The notes under the pieces were generated by a model. It worked only from the letters and a program-made list of their open reading frames with translations, was not told the origin of the DNA and made no database searches. A stretch of 64,000 nucleotides of DNA from Enterocloster lavalensis. GTDB lineage: Bacteria; Bacillota; Clostridia; Lachnospirales; Lachnospiraceae. The translations under genes were made by a program, and so were the position numbers. Positions 52,436 to 61,201 of this stretch are shown piece after piece. Numbering within the stretch: position 1 is the first letter of the stretch; each line of letters begins with the position of its first letter. The stretch lies in NCBI RefSeq assembly GCF_902364025.1, contig NZ_CABJCG010000001.1, positions 248,001-312,000 of the forward strand, in the 5' to 3' direction.

Positions 52436-54562
52436 TTATTCCTGTTTTGAGGTACTTGTCCTGGACTTTCCGGCTTTTGGATTGTAGTAGGCCGCCGCCC
52501 GGTCAAAAAACTGACGCATATGGTACTGATTATCCATCCGGATCACATTGACGGTTCGCCCCGCCACAAAGCGTTCCAGCTTCTGCATGTACTCGTCCGG
52601 GGTGATGGTCCCCTCCGCCACGTAGGTCAGGCCCTTCTCCCAGCTGGCCGTCAAATCCGGGTTCAGCAGCTGGCGGATGGAATTGTCCACCACGTCGTAG
52701 ACCATCTCGCCCAGCAGCGCGGGCGTGATTACCTGGGTTTTCTTGTTCAGGGACAGGTAGTTGATGTTGAACAGCTTTTTCAAAATCTCCGCTCTGGTTG
52801 CGCTGGTGCCGATGCCGCTGCCCTTGATCTGGGCCCGCAGCTCCTCGTCCTCGATCAGCTGGCCCGCGTTCTCCATGGCCAGAATCATGGAACCGGAGGT
52901 GTAGCGCTTGGGCGGCGAGGTCTCGCCCTCTTTGATGAACAAATCCGCCAAGGTTAGTATATCACCTTTTTTCAATTTCGCAAGCATCTGAAGCAGCGCT
53001 TCCTGGCTGACCGCCTTTTTTGGCGCGTTACCTACGGCCGGTCCGCCGGGTTCTCCTCCGCCCTCCGCGCTATCCTTCTCTCCCGCCGGAGGCTCCTCGG
53101 CCAGAGTCTCCTCCACGGCGGACTTTTTGGCCAGATTCACATCCGCCACCTTCAGATATCCGGGCTGGTCTAAAACCTTAAAGTTGGCGAAGAAATGCTC
53201 CTTCTCCCGCTCCAGCTCCAGGCTGTACTTCTGGTAAATGGCCGCCGGGTAAAAGATACTCAAAAAGCGGCGGCAGATCACCTGATAGACCTTCTCCGAC
53301 AGCGGCGGCAGACTTCTCAAATTGCCGAGTCCCTGCCCGGTGGGCACGATGGCGTAATGGTCCGTGATCTGTTTATCGTTGACATAGCGGGTCTTTGCGA
53401 TGCCCTTATAGCTGCCCGAAGCCAGTATCTCGGCCGCGTATTCCGCCATCGGTCCGTAATTTTTCAGGCCCCCGATGTTCTTGTGGATCTCCTTGGCCAC
53501 GGCCGTGGATAGCACCCTGGCGTCGGTTCTGGGGTAGGTCACCATCTTGCGCTCGTAGAGCTCCTGAACCACCTTCAAAGCCTCGTCCGGGCTGATCTTG
53601 AACATCTTGGAGCAGTCGTTCTGCAGCTCCGCCAGGTTGTAGAGCAGGGGCGGGTTCTTGGTTTCCTTCTTTTTCTCTTTGGCGGCCACCGCGGCCATCA
53701 TGGGCGGGTTGGCTCTCAGTTTGGCGATCAGCTCTTCAGCGTTTTTCCGCTCCTTGAAGCCGTTCTCCTTGTAGAGGAAGGGCGTGCCGAAGTAGGCCGA
53801 TCCCTCCACCGCCTTCCACTCCGCCTCAAAGGGCACCGGCTCCGGCTGGGCGGGGGCCTCAAAGGCTCCGATCACCCGGTAAAACGGCGTTTTCACGAAA
53901 TCGCGGATCTCCCGCTCCCGCCGTACCACCATGCCCAGCACGCAGGTCATCACCCGGCCCACGGACAGCACGGTGTAGCGCTCCCGCAAATAATTGGCCA
54001 TGACCGGGCCGTATTTCAGGGTGAGGGCCCGTGAGAAATTGATCCCCATCAGGTAGTCCTCCTTGGCCCGCAGATAGGCGGAGGCGGACAGGTTGTCGTA
54101 CTCTGCCTCGTCCTTTGCCTCCCGGATTCCCCGCAGAATCTCCTCCTCGGTCTGGGAGTCGATCCACACCCGCTTCTGCTTCTTATCCTTTACCCCGGCT
54201 AACTGGGCCACCAGCCGGTAGATGTATTCTCCCTCCCGCCCGGAGTCCGTACATACATAGATTGTATCCACATCCGGCCGGTTTAATAACCCTTTGACGA
54301 TCTGAAACTGTTTGGAGACGTTTCCGATCACCTCATACTTGAATTCCCTGGGCAAAAACGGCAGCGTGCCGATGCTCCACCGCTTGTACTTGGGATCATA
54401 GGCCTCTGGGTAACTCATGGTTACCAGATGGCCCACGCACCAGGTGACGATGGCCTCCTCCGACTCAATATAGCCGTCGCCCCGCCGTCCGCGGATCTTT
54501 AGGGCTTCCGCAAACTGCTGGGCTACGCTGGGTTTTTCCGCTATGTATAATGCTTTTGACAT
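52436..54562 (-). CDS. topB: DNA topoisomerase III (type IA)
   Basis: A 708-residue type IA topoisomerase. The TOPRIM domain starts KALYIAEKPSVAQQFAEAL and has VCTDSGREGEYIYRLV; the active-site tyrosine lies in ERKMVTYPRTDARVL. The central part carries HYAIVPTGQGLGNL and the C-terminal part GIGTSATRAEILKKLF. Unusual is an acidic Gly/Pro/Glu-rich insert (about residues 510-540, EEPPAGEKDSAEGGGEPGG) between core and the last domain. There are no C-terminal zinc fingers; the protein ends with a Lys/Ser/Thr-rich tail. Enzymes of this kind decatenate DNA and also occur on mobile elements, but here the neighbours are housekeeping genes. RBS GAGGGA before MSKALYIAEK. Confidence 0.93.
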   Translation of the reverse strand: MSKALYIAEKPSVAQQFAEALKIRGRRGDGYIESEEAIVTWCVGHLVTMSYPEAYDPKYKRWSIGTLPFLPREFKYEVIGNVSKQFQIVKGLLNRPDVDTIYVCTDSGREGEYIYRLVAQLAGVKDKKQKRVWIDSQTEEEILRGIREAKDEAEYDNLSASAYLRAKEDYLMGINFSRALTLKYGPVMANYLRERYTVLSVGRVMTCVLGMVVRREREIRDFVKTPFYRVIGAFEAPAQPEPVPFEAEWKAVEGSAYFGTPFLYKENGFKERKNAEELIAKLRANPPMMAAVAAKEKKKETKNPPLLYNLAELQNDCSKMFKISPDEALKVVQELYERKMVTYPRTDARVLSTAVAKEIHKNIGGLKNYGPMAEYAAEILASGSYKGIAKTRYVNDKQITDHYAIVPTGQGLGNLRSLPPLSEKVYQVICRRFLSIFYPAAIYQKYSLELEREKEHFFANFKVLDQPGYLKVADVNLAKKSAVEETLAEEPPAGEKDSAEGGGEPGGPAVGNAPKKAVSQEALLQMLAKLKKGDILTLADLFIKEGETSPPKRYTSGSMILAMENAGQLIEDEELRAQIKGSGIGTSATRAEILKKLFNINYLSLNKKTQVITPALLGEMVYDVVDNSIRQLLNPDLTASWEKGLTYVAEGTITPDEYMQKLERFVAGRTVNVIRMDNQYHMRQFFDRAAAYYNPKAGKSRTSTSKQE

Positions 54563-54682
54563 CGAATCCCTCATTTTCTGCAGGTTCCGGCCCCCGAAGG
54601 CCGGACACGTATCTATCAGTATACCATCAAACCTCCCGGCTGACAACGAAAAATTGTTTTACGATTGTCTGAACCACGGCGC

Positions 54683-54727
54683 AAAGGTCCCGCCCCGCGG
54701 CTTTTAAGCCGCGCAGGCGGGACCTTT
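54683..54727 (-). terminator. Terminator of galM
   Basis: Minus-strand AAAGGTCCCGCC/GGCGGGACCTTT, 12-bp perfect outer stem enclosing a second hairpin (GCGGCTT/AAGCCGC). It starts 9 nt after the galM stop codon. Confidence 0.75.
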
Positions 54728-54735
54728 CCCGAACG

Positions 54736-55794
54736 TTATTCTGTGGTAAATTTATATACCGTCACCGTGTGGCAGGTATCGCCCGCTTTCAGCAGCGGGG
54801 ACGGAAACTGGGGCTTGTGCACCGCATCCGGATAATACTGCGTCTCAAAACAGTACGCATGGCGGTAACCGTAGATCGCGCCGCCCTTGCCGGGCAGCTC
54901 GTCCGTGAGGAAGTTGGCCGTGTAGAACTGCATTCCCGGCAGATCCGTGTAGACCTCCATCATCCGGCCGCTCTCCGGGTCATAGGCCTTCGCGGCCAGG
55001 GACAGTTCCCCCTCCGGGTGGTCCAGAACCCAGTTGTGGTCATAACCCTTTCCCAGCACCAACGCCTCAAAGGGCTCGCCGATGTCCCTTCCGATCTCCT
55101 TCATCTCCGTGAAGTCCATGGGCGTTCCGGCCACCGGCGCGATCTCTCCGGTGGGAATGGAAACCTCGTCCGCCGGGGTGTAGTGGGAGGCGTTAATCCA
55201 GACCTGCTGCTTTAAAATGTCCGGGCAGCCGTGCCCCGCAAGGTTGAAGTAGCTGTGGTTGGTAAAATTGGCCACCGTGTCCGCGTCGCTGACCATGCGG
55301 TACTCCAGCTTCAAACTGTCGTCCTCCGTCAGGAGGTAGCTCACCGTGATCCTGGCGTTTCCCGGGTATCCCTGGTCCCCGTCCGGGCTTTCCAGAGAAA
55401 AGTCCAGGCGGCTCCCCTCGACCGTCTCAGACGCCTGGCAGTCCCACAGGCGGCTGTGGTAGAAATCCGGGCCGCTGTGAAGATTGTTGGGGCCGTTGTT
55501 GGCCTCCAGAGGATAATCTTTCCCGTCGATGGTGATCACTGCTCCGCCGATGCGGTTGGCGTTGCGGCCGATGGGCGCTCCGAAATGAGGCGGATTTTTA
55601 AGGTAGCTGTCCAGATCGTCATAGCCCAGCACCACGTCCGCCATCTGTCCGTCCCGGCCGGGCACCAGCATGGAAACCCACACCGCGCCCAAGGTGATAA
55701 AGGATGCCGAAACCCCGTGACCGTTGGTCAAAGTATACTTGTACACTTCCGTTTTATCGGGCATATTCCCGAATAATTCCTTTAAAATTGCCAT
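54736..55794 (-). CDS. galM: Aldose 1-epimerase (mutarotase)
   Basis: A 352-residue mutarotase interconverting alpha and beta anomers of galactose or glucose. The typical parts are GHGVSASFITLGAVWVSM, APIGRNANRIGGAVITIDGK, NNGPNNLHSGPDFYHSRLW with a catalytic-type His, NHSYFNLAGHG (second His), and the glutamate near the C-terminus in GYRHAYCFETQYYPDAVHKP. Length is normal. RBS AGAAGGAG lies about 12 nt upstream of the ATG chosen. It follows asd in the same direction; no gal operon partners are adjacent. Confidence 0.94.
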   Translation of the reverse strand: MAILKELFGNMPDKTEVYKYTLTNGHGVSASFITLGAVWVSMLVPGRDGQMADVVLGYDDLDSYLKNPPHFGAPIGRNANRIGGAVITIDGKDYPLEANNGPNNLHSGPDFYHSRLWDCQASETVEGSRLDFSLESPDGDQGYPGNARITVSYLLTEDDSLKLEYRMVSDADTVANFTNHSYFNLAGHGCPDILKQQVWINASHYTPADEVSIPTGEIAPVAGTPMDFTEMKEIGRDIGEPFEALVLGKGYDHNWVLDHPEGELSLAAKAYDPESGRMMEVYTDLPGMQFYTANFLTDELPGKGGAIYGYRHAYCFETQYYPDAVHKPQFPSPLLKAGDTCHTVTVYKFTTE

Positions 55795-55860
55795 AGCGGT
55801 AAACGCTCCTTCTCCGATATTCTCTCTGATCCGCGCCCTCAAAGAGGGGCGGCTGCGTAT

Positions 55861-56946
55861 TTACTTAGCCTGGATGTACCCCTTTGCGGTGAGCAGCTCC
55901 GCGCAGAGCAGAGCGCCGCCCGCAGCGCCGCGCAACGTATTGTGGGACAGTCCCACGAACTTGAAATCGTAAACCGTATCCTCTCTCAGACGGCCCACGG
56001 AAATTCCCATGCCCCGCTCAAAATTCACGTCCAGGGAGACCTGGGGACGGTTATCTTCTTCCAGATACTGGATAAACTGCTTCGGCGCGCTGGGCAGCTC
56101 AAGCTCCTGGGGAAGGCCCTTAAAGCTCACCAGCTTTTCGATCAGCTGTTCTTTGGTGGGCTTCTTTCTAAACTTCACGAACACGGCCGCCGTGTGGCCG
56201 TCCAGCACGGGCACGCGGATGCACTGGCAGGTGATCACCGGGCTCTCGGCCTTGACGATCCGGCCGTCCTCCACCTTGCCCCACAGCCGCAGGGGCTCCT
56301 GCTCGCTCTTCTCCTCCTCGCCGCCGATGTAGGGAATGATGTTCTCCACCATCTCCGGCCAGTCCTTAAAGGTCTTTCCGGCTCCGGAAATCGCCTGATA
56401 TGTAGTTGCCACCACCTCGTAGGGTTCGAATTCCTTCCAGGCGGTCAGCACCGGGGCGTAGCTCTGGATGGAGCAGTTGGGCTTCACCGCGATAAATCCG
56501 CGCTTTGTGCCAAGCCGCTCTCTCTGGTAGCGGATCACCTCAAAGTGTTCGGGGTTGATCTCCGGCACCACCATGGGCACGTCGGGAGTCCAGCGGTGGG
56601 CGCTGTTGTTGGAAACCACCGGAGTCTCCGTCCTGGCGTAGGCTTCCTCGATGGCCTTGATCTCATCCTTAGTCATATCCACCGCGCTGAACACGAAGTC
56701 CACGCCCGCGGCCACCTTCTCCACCTCGTTTACGTTCATCACCACCATCTGCTTCACCGCCTCGGGCATGGGGGTGGACATCTTCCAGCGTCCTCCCACC
56801 GCTTCCTCGTAGGTTTTTCCGGCGGAACGGGGGCTGGCAGCCACAGTCACTACCTCGAACCAGGGATGATTCTCCAACAGGGAAATAAAGCGCTGGCCTA
56901 CCATGCCCGTTGCGCCTAAAACGCCGACCTTTAACTTCTTTTCCAT
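55861..56946 (-). CDS. asd: Aspartate-semialdehyde dehydrogenase
   Basis: A 361-residue dehydrogenase making aspartate semialdehyde for lysine, threonine and methionine synthesis. NADP-binding loop GVLGATGMVGQRFISLL; catalytic Cys in VKPNCSIQSYAPVL; His in RVPVLDGHTAAVFV. It belongs to the archaeal/fungal-type subgroup by KYxEE-type region (RSAGKTYEEAVGGRW) and length. RBS GAGGAGAATGATGTT. Single gene between galM and deoD. Confidence 0.95.
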   Translation of the reverse strand: MEKKLKVGVLGATGMVGQRFISLLENHPWFEVVTVAASPRSAGKTYEEAVGGRWKMSTPMPEAVKQMVVMNVNEVEKVAAGVDFVFSAVDMTKDEIKAIEEAYARTETPVVSNNSAHRWTPDVPMVVPEINPEHFEVIRYQRERLGTKRGFIAVKPNCSIQSYAPVLTAWKEFEPYEVVATTYQAISGAGKTFKDWPEMVENIIPYIGGEEEKSEQEPLRLWGKVEDGRIVKAESPVITCQCIRVPVLDGHTAAVFVKFRKKPTKEQLIEKLVSFKGLPQELELPSAPKQFIQYLEEDNRPQVSLDVNFERGMGISVGRLREDTVYDFKFVGLSHNTLRGAAGGALLCAELLTAKGYIQAK

Positions 56947-57148
56947 AACATCATTCTCCTCATCGTCCTATTTTGTTCCGCCGGGACATCCGCTTTTCTG
57001 CGGTACAGCGGCGAATCTTTCCCTATCCTATACCAAAGTCAGGAAAAAATCAAGGTTTATTCGCGAGAAAAATACATTTGTACGTGTCACACAAACAGTC
57101 CCGTTTTTTTGTTTGTGAAACCGGCATTTTTTCGTGCCGAAACGCGCC

Positions 57149-57871
57149 CTATGCCAGGGACAGCGCCACCTCCATCATCTGGGTGAAGGAGGTCTGTCGC
57201 TCCTGGGCGCCTGTGGCCTCCCCTGTGACCATGGAGTCCGATATGGTCAGGATCGTCAGCGCATTTGCCCCTGCGGAGGCCGCGTTGGCGTACAGGGCGG
57301 CCGCCTCCATCTCCACGGCCAGCACGCCCATGTCGGCCCATGTCATGCCTCCCCTGACCTGTTTTTCCGGCGCGTAAAACATGTCGGAGCTGAGCACATT
57401 ACCCACGTGGAAGTTAAGGCCCTTCTCCCGTGCCGCGGCCACGGCCTTCTCCAGCAGCTCAAAGCTGCAGACCGGCGCGTAGTCCCCGGGCAGCCCCATC
57501 AGGCGCACAAAATTGCTGGTGGTGCAGGCTCCCATGGCAAATACCAGGTCCCGCACGTGAACGGATTCCAAAAGCGCCCCCGCCGTCCCCACGCGGATCA
57601 GATTTTTGCAGCCGTAGAAATGGATCAGCTCGTAGGAATAGATACCGATGGACGGACAGCCCATCCCGGTTCCCATGACGGACACCGGGCGCCCCTGATA
57701 GGTCCCCGTGTAGCCCAGCATGTTCCGGGTGCCGTTAAACTGCTTCACGTCCTCCATAAAGTTGTCCGCAATATACTTGGCCCGCAGCGGGTCTCCGGGC
57801 AGCAGAATGGTCCGGGCGATCTCGCCCTCCCTGGCCTCAATGTGCGGTGTGGGTGTGTTGGATGTTGCCAT
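57149..57871 (-). CDS. deoD: Purine nucleoside phosphorylase (DeoD type)
   Basis: A 240-residue hexameric-type phosphorylase that cleaves purine (deoxy)nucleosides with phosphate. [17 protein letters not shown] is the first phosphate loop; [19 protein letters not shown] and IRVGTAGAL follow; the catalytic Asp is in [10 protein letters not shown] and the ribose-binding Glu in [13 protein letters not shown]. Usual length. RBS GAAAGGAGAATTCACT. The six-copy palindromic array begins about 100 nt upstream of its start, within the region that should hold its promoter. Confidence 0.96.
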   Translation of the reverse strand: MATSNTPTPHIEAREGEIARTILLPGDPLRAKYIADNFMEDVKQFNGTRNMLGYTGTYQGRPVSVMGTGMGCPSIGIYSYELIHFYGCKNLIRVGTAGALLESVHVRDLVFAMGACTTSNFVRLMGLPGDYAPVCSFELLEKAVAAAREKGLNFHVGNVLSSDMFYAPEKQVRGGMTWADMGVLAVEMEAAALYANAASAGANALTILTISDSMVTGEATGAQERQTSFTQMMEVALSLA

Positions 57872-57970
57872 AGTGAATTCTCCTTTCTATTGCACAACGG
57901 GGCCTGCCGACGGCAGACCCCGCGCCGCCACATCTGCAGCGGTTATTGACAGTAGTTACATTGCCCGTAT

Positions 57971-58795
57971 CTGTTCAGTACCTTCACAGATACGGGCAAA
58001 AATCCATTTAAAATCGACTTCGTCGATGGGATTTTTGCCTGCAAGCTTAGGTTTTCATACGGTCAGCGCAGCAAGTGCGCAGACCTACTGAACAGTTACC
58101 ATTGCTCGTATCTGTTCAGTACCTTCACAGATACGGGCAAAATCCATTTAAAATCGACTTCGTCGATGGGATTTTTGCCAGCAAGCTTAGGTTTTCATAC
58201 GGTCAGCGCAGCAAGTGCGCAGACCTACTGAACAGTTACCATTGCTCGTATCTGTTCAGTACCTTCACAGATACGGGCAAAATCCATTTAAAATCGACTT
58301 CGTCGATGGGATTTTTGCCAGCAAGCTTAGGTTTTCATACGGTCAGCGCAGCAAGTGCGCAGACCTACTGAACAGTTACCATTGCTCGTATCTGTTCAGT
58401 ACCTTCACAGATACGGGCAAAATCCATTTAAAATCGACTTCGTCGATGGGATTTTTGCCAGCAAGCTTAGGTTTTCATACGGTCAGCGCAGCAAGTGCGC
58501 AGACCTACTGAACAGTTACCATTGCTCGTATCTGTTCAGTACCTTCACAGATACGGGCAAAATCCATTTAAAATCGACTTCGTCGATGGGATTTTTGCCA
58601 GCAAGCTTAGGTTTTCATACGGTCAGCGCAGCAAGTGCGCAGACCTACTGAACAGTTACCATTGCTCGTATCTGTTCAGTACCTTCACAGATACGGGCAA
58701 AATCCATTTAAAATCGACTTCGTCGATGGGATTTTTGCCAGCAAGCTTAGGTTTTCATACGGTCAGCGCAGCAAGTGCGCAGACCTACTAAACAA
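57971..58795 (+). repeat. Tandem array of six palindromic 140-bp units
   Basis: Copies begin with CTGTTCAGTACC at 57971, 58112, 58252, 58392, 58532 and 58672; spacing is 141 then 140 bp. Each unit of about 124 bp has terminal inverted repeats CTGTTCAGTA/TACTGAACAG and three internal hairpins (GTATCTGT/ACAGATAC; GGCAAAA-type arms around ATCGAC-TTC-GTCGAT; GGTCAGCGCA/TGCGCAGACC), then a 16-nt joint TTACCATTGCTCGTAT. Copies 2-6 are identical in their bodies and share a one-A deletion that copy 1 and the lone copy at 37192 lack. The sixth copy has a decayed right end (TACTAAACAA). No gene within. Confidence 0.95.
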
Positions 58796-58846
58796 TTACC
58801 ATTGCTCACATTATTGTACCATATCCGGCCTGCTTTGAACAGCCCC

Positions 58847-61081
58847 TTACAGTCTCACCTTGCTGCCTTTGCCGTCCCGTTTGGCCAGCTTCAGGCGGTT
58901 CATGTGGACCTCCTTGCCCTTGTAGTCCACCACCGGGTCCTCGCCCAGTAGGTAGAGCGCCTCCAGTTCCTCGCCCCGGGCCAGCTTGATACCGCGGACG
59001 CCACGGGCATTTTTCTTCATCACGGAAATCTCCTCCAGCATAAAGCGCAGGAACACGCCGTTGCTTGTCCTGAGCACCACCTCGGTCTGACCCTCCACCG
59101 GGGTAACGGACACCAGCGCATCCCCCTCCTGAAGCTTGGTGGCAGCCACTGTGCGGTTATTGGTCTCAAACTCCTCCGCCGGTACCTGCTTCACCATGGC
59201 CGTCTTGGTGGCAAACACCAGAATCTTACCCTTGAACTCCCGGGAACCAGCCAGATAGACGATGGTCTCCTTCCCGCCGTCAAACTTGCTCAGATTGTCG
59301 ATGGGCGTGCCCTTGTCCCGCAGCTTTCCGGCCGGCACGTCCATCACCTTCAGCTGATGCAGGTTGCCCGTGTCCGTGAACAGCAGAATCTTGTCCGTAT
59401 TCAGGCAGCGCACCACGTGAACCTGCTCCGTGTCCACCGTCTCCCGGTTGCGCTCGTAGGTAGCCTTGTCTAACAGCTTGCAGTAGCCGAACCGGTCCAT
59501 GACGAAGATCACCTCCTGCACCTGCACCGCGGTCTCGTCGTAGACCGCCTCCGGCCCGTCCTCGATCTGGGTTTTCCTGGGCAGGGCGAACTCCTTTTTG
59601 ATGGCTTCCAGATCGTCCTTGATCACCTGGTTCATGGTGGCGCGGCTGCCAAGGATTTTCTCGTAGCGCGCGATCTTGCGCAGCGTTTCCTTGTGTTCCT
59701 TTTCCAGGGCCAGAATTTCCAGGCCGATCAGCTTGTACAGGCGCATCTCCAGAATCGCGGAGGCCTGCCGCTCGGTGAAATGCAGCTTCTTTGCGTCCGC
59801 CTCAAAGCCGGGCGTCTTAAACTTGATATTGGAGATATCCCCCGTGGTCAGGCAGGCCCGGGCGTCCTTTAAGTTCTTTGACCCTCTGAGCACGGCGATG
59901 ATCAGATCGATGCAGTCGCAGGCCGCAATCAGTCCCTCCTGGACCTCCTGCCGCTCCCGCTCCTTCTGCAGCAGAACCTGGTACTTTTTCTCCGTGTTCT
60001 GGTACTGGAAATCCAGGAAATTTTTCAGGATGCCGCGCAGACTTAAGGTCTCGGGGCGGCCGCCGGCGATGGCCAGCATGTTCACGCCAAAGGTGTCCTC
60101 CAGCTTCGTCTTTTTATAGAGAATGTTGCGGATTTTCTCAATGTCCGCGTCCTTGCGCAGCTCCAGCACGATGCGGATGCCCTCTTTGTTGGACTGGTTG
60201 GAAATGTCCACCACATCGGTGAGCTTCTTGCTCTCCACCAGGTCGGCAACGTCCATCAGAAACTTGTTGATGCCCGCTCCGATCATGGTGTAGGGGATCT
60301 CGGTGATCACCAGTTTGTCCTTGTCGGCCTTGCGCTTGCCCAGCTCCACCTCCATTTTCCCCCGCAACTTGATCTTGCCGCTGCCGGTCTCATAGATGGC
60401 CGGCAAGTCGCTCTTGTTGGCGATAATGCCGCCGGTGGGAAAATCCGGCCCGGGCATGAGTTCCATCAGCTTCTGTGTGCTTATGTCCGGGTCGTCGATG
60501 TATGCGTCCACCGCGTCCACCACCTCGCCCAGGTTGTGGGGCGGGATGCTGGTGCTCATGCCCACGGCAATACCCTCCGCGCCGTTGATCAGCAGGTTGG
60601 GCACCCGCACGGGCAGCACCTCCGGCTCCTTCTCCGTCTCATCGTAGTTGGGCACAAAATTCACGGTCTTGTCCAGGTCCTTTAAGTAGACCTCCTCCGC
60701 AAACTTTTCCAGCCTTGCCTCGGTGTATCGCATGGCGGCCGCCCCATCCCCCTCGATGGAGCCGAAGTTTCCGTGTCCGTCCACCAAAGTCATGCCCTTC
60801 TTGAATTCCTGGCTCAACACCACCAGGGTTTCGTAGATGGAGCTGTCGCCGTGGGGGTGGTATTTACCCATGGTATCGCCCACGATACGCGCCGACTTCC
60901 GGTGGGGCTTATCGTGGTTTAAGCGCAGCTCGCTCATATCGTAGAGGACCCGGCGCTGCACCGGCTTTAAGCCGTCCCGGGCGTCCGGGATGGCCCTCGC
61001 CGTGATAACGCTCATGGAATAGTTCATGTAGCTGCGCTGCATTTCCTCGCTGTATTCGGTTTTCAGTATCTTTTCTGCCAT
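58847..61081 (-). CDS. parC: DNA topoisomerase IV subunit A (ParC; GyrA-like)
   Basis: A 744-residue type II topoisomerase A subunit. The winged-helix region [17 protein letters not shown], quinolone region [20 protein letters not shown] and catalytic Tyr in [16 protein letters not shown] are clear; the C-terminal beta-pinwheel is present but lacks a GyrA box (QRRGGKG). With length and the adjacent B subunit this argues for topoisomerase IV rather than gyrase. The quinolone-region residues here read GDSSIY. An in-frame GTG three codons upstream is less likely than the ATG. The gene lies 120 nt downstream of parE in the same direction; it resolves chromosome links after replication. Confidence 0.9.
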   Translation of the reverse strand: MAEKILKTEYSEEMQRSYMNYSMSVITARAIPDARDGLKPVQRRVLYDMSELRLNHDKPHRKSARIVGDTMGKYHPHGDSSIYETLVVLSQEFKKGMTLVDGHGNFGSIEGDGAAAMRYTEARLEKFAEEVYLKDLDKTVNFVPNYDETEKEPEVLPVRVPNLLINGAEGIAVGMSTSIPPHNLGEVVDAVDAYIDDPDISTQKLMELMPGPDFPTGGIIANKSDLPAIYETGSGKIKLRGKMEVELGKRKADKDKLVITEIPYTMIGAGINKFLMDVADLVESKKLTDVVDISNQSNKEGIRIVLELRKDADIEKIRNILYKKTKLEDTFGVNMLAIAGGRPETLSLRGILKNFLDFQYQNTEKKYQVLLQKERERQEVQEGLIAACDCIDLIIAVLRGSKNLKDARACLTTGDISNIKFKTPGFEADAKKLHFTERQASAILEMRLYKLIGLEILALEKEHKETLRKIARYEKILGSRATMNQVIKDDLEAIKKEFALPRKTQIEDGPEAVYDETAVQVQEVIFVMDRFGYCKLLDKATYERNRETVDTEQVHVVRCLNTDKILLFTDTGNLHQLKVMDVPAGKLRDKGTPIDNLSKFDGGKETIVYLAGSREFKGKILVFATKTAMVKQVPAEEFETNNRTVAATKLQEGDALVSVTPVEGQTEVVLRTSNGVFLRFMLEEISVMKKNARGVRGIKLARGEELEALYLLGEDPVVDYKGKEVHMNRLKLAKRDGKGSKVRL

Positions 61082-61201
61082 ATCGCTCACAATCTCCTGG
61101 TTTGTTCATTCTCAAATGTTTACGCCACGCGCGGCCATCATCGGCTCCTGCGCCGTCACTGGCCTTCTGCTCCGTCGGCGGACACGCCCGCCTCCCGCAG
61201 A

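Noticed and set aside
52436..54562. Integrative conjugative element signalled by topB
   Set aside because: No relaxase, integrase, VirB/D4 or att repeat nearby; flanking genes are housekeeping.
55942..56919. A 325-codon plus-strand frame opposite asd
   Set aside because: Antisense shadow; His/Leu-rich translation and no start signal.
57971..58795. CRISPR array
   Set aside because: Unit length is 140 bp, the joint sequence is constant rather than variable, and no cas gene is present.
58075..58838. Five overlapping 98-residue open frames with identical translation
   Set aside because: They are offset by exactly 140 bp and run through the hairpins of the tandem repeat. No ribosome binding site, no protein-like composition; they are by-products of the repeat.
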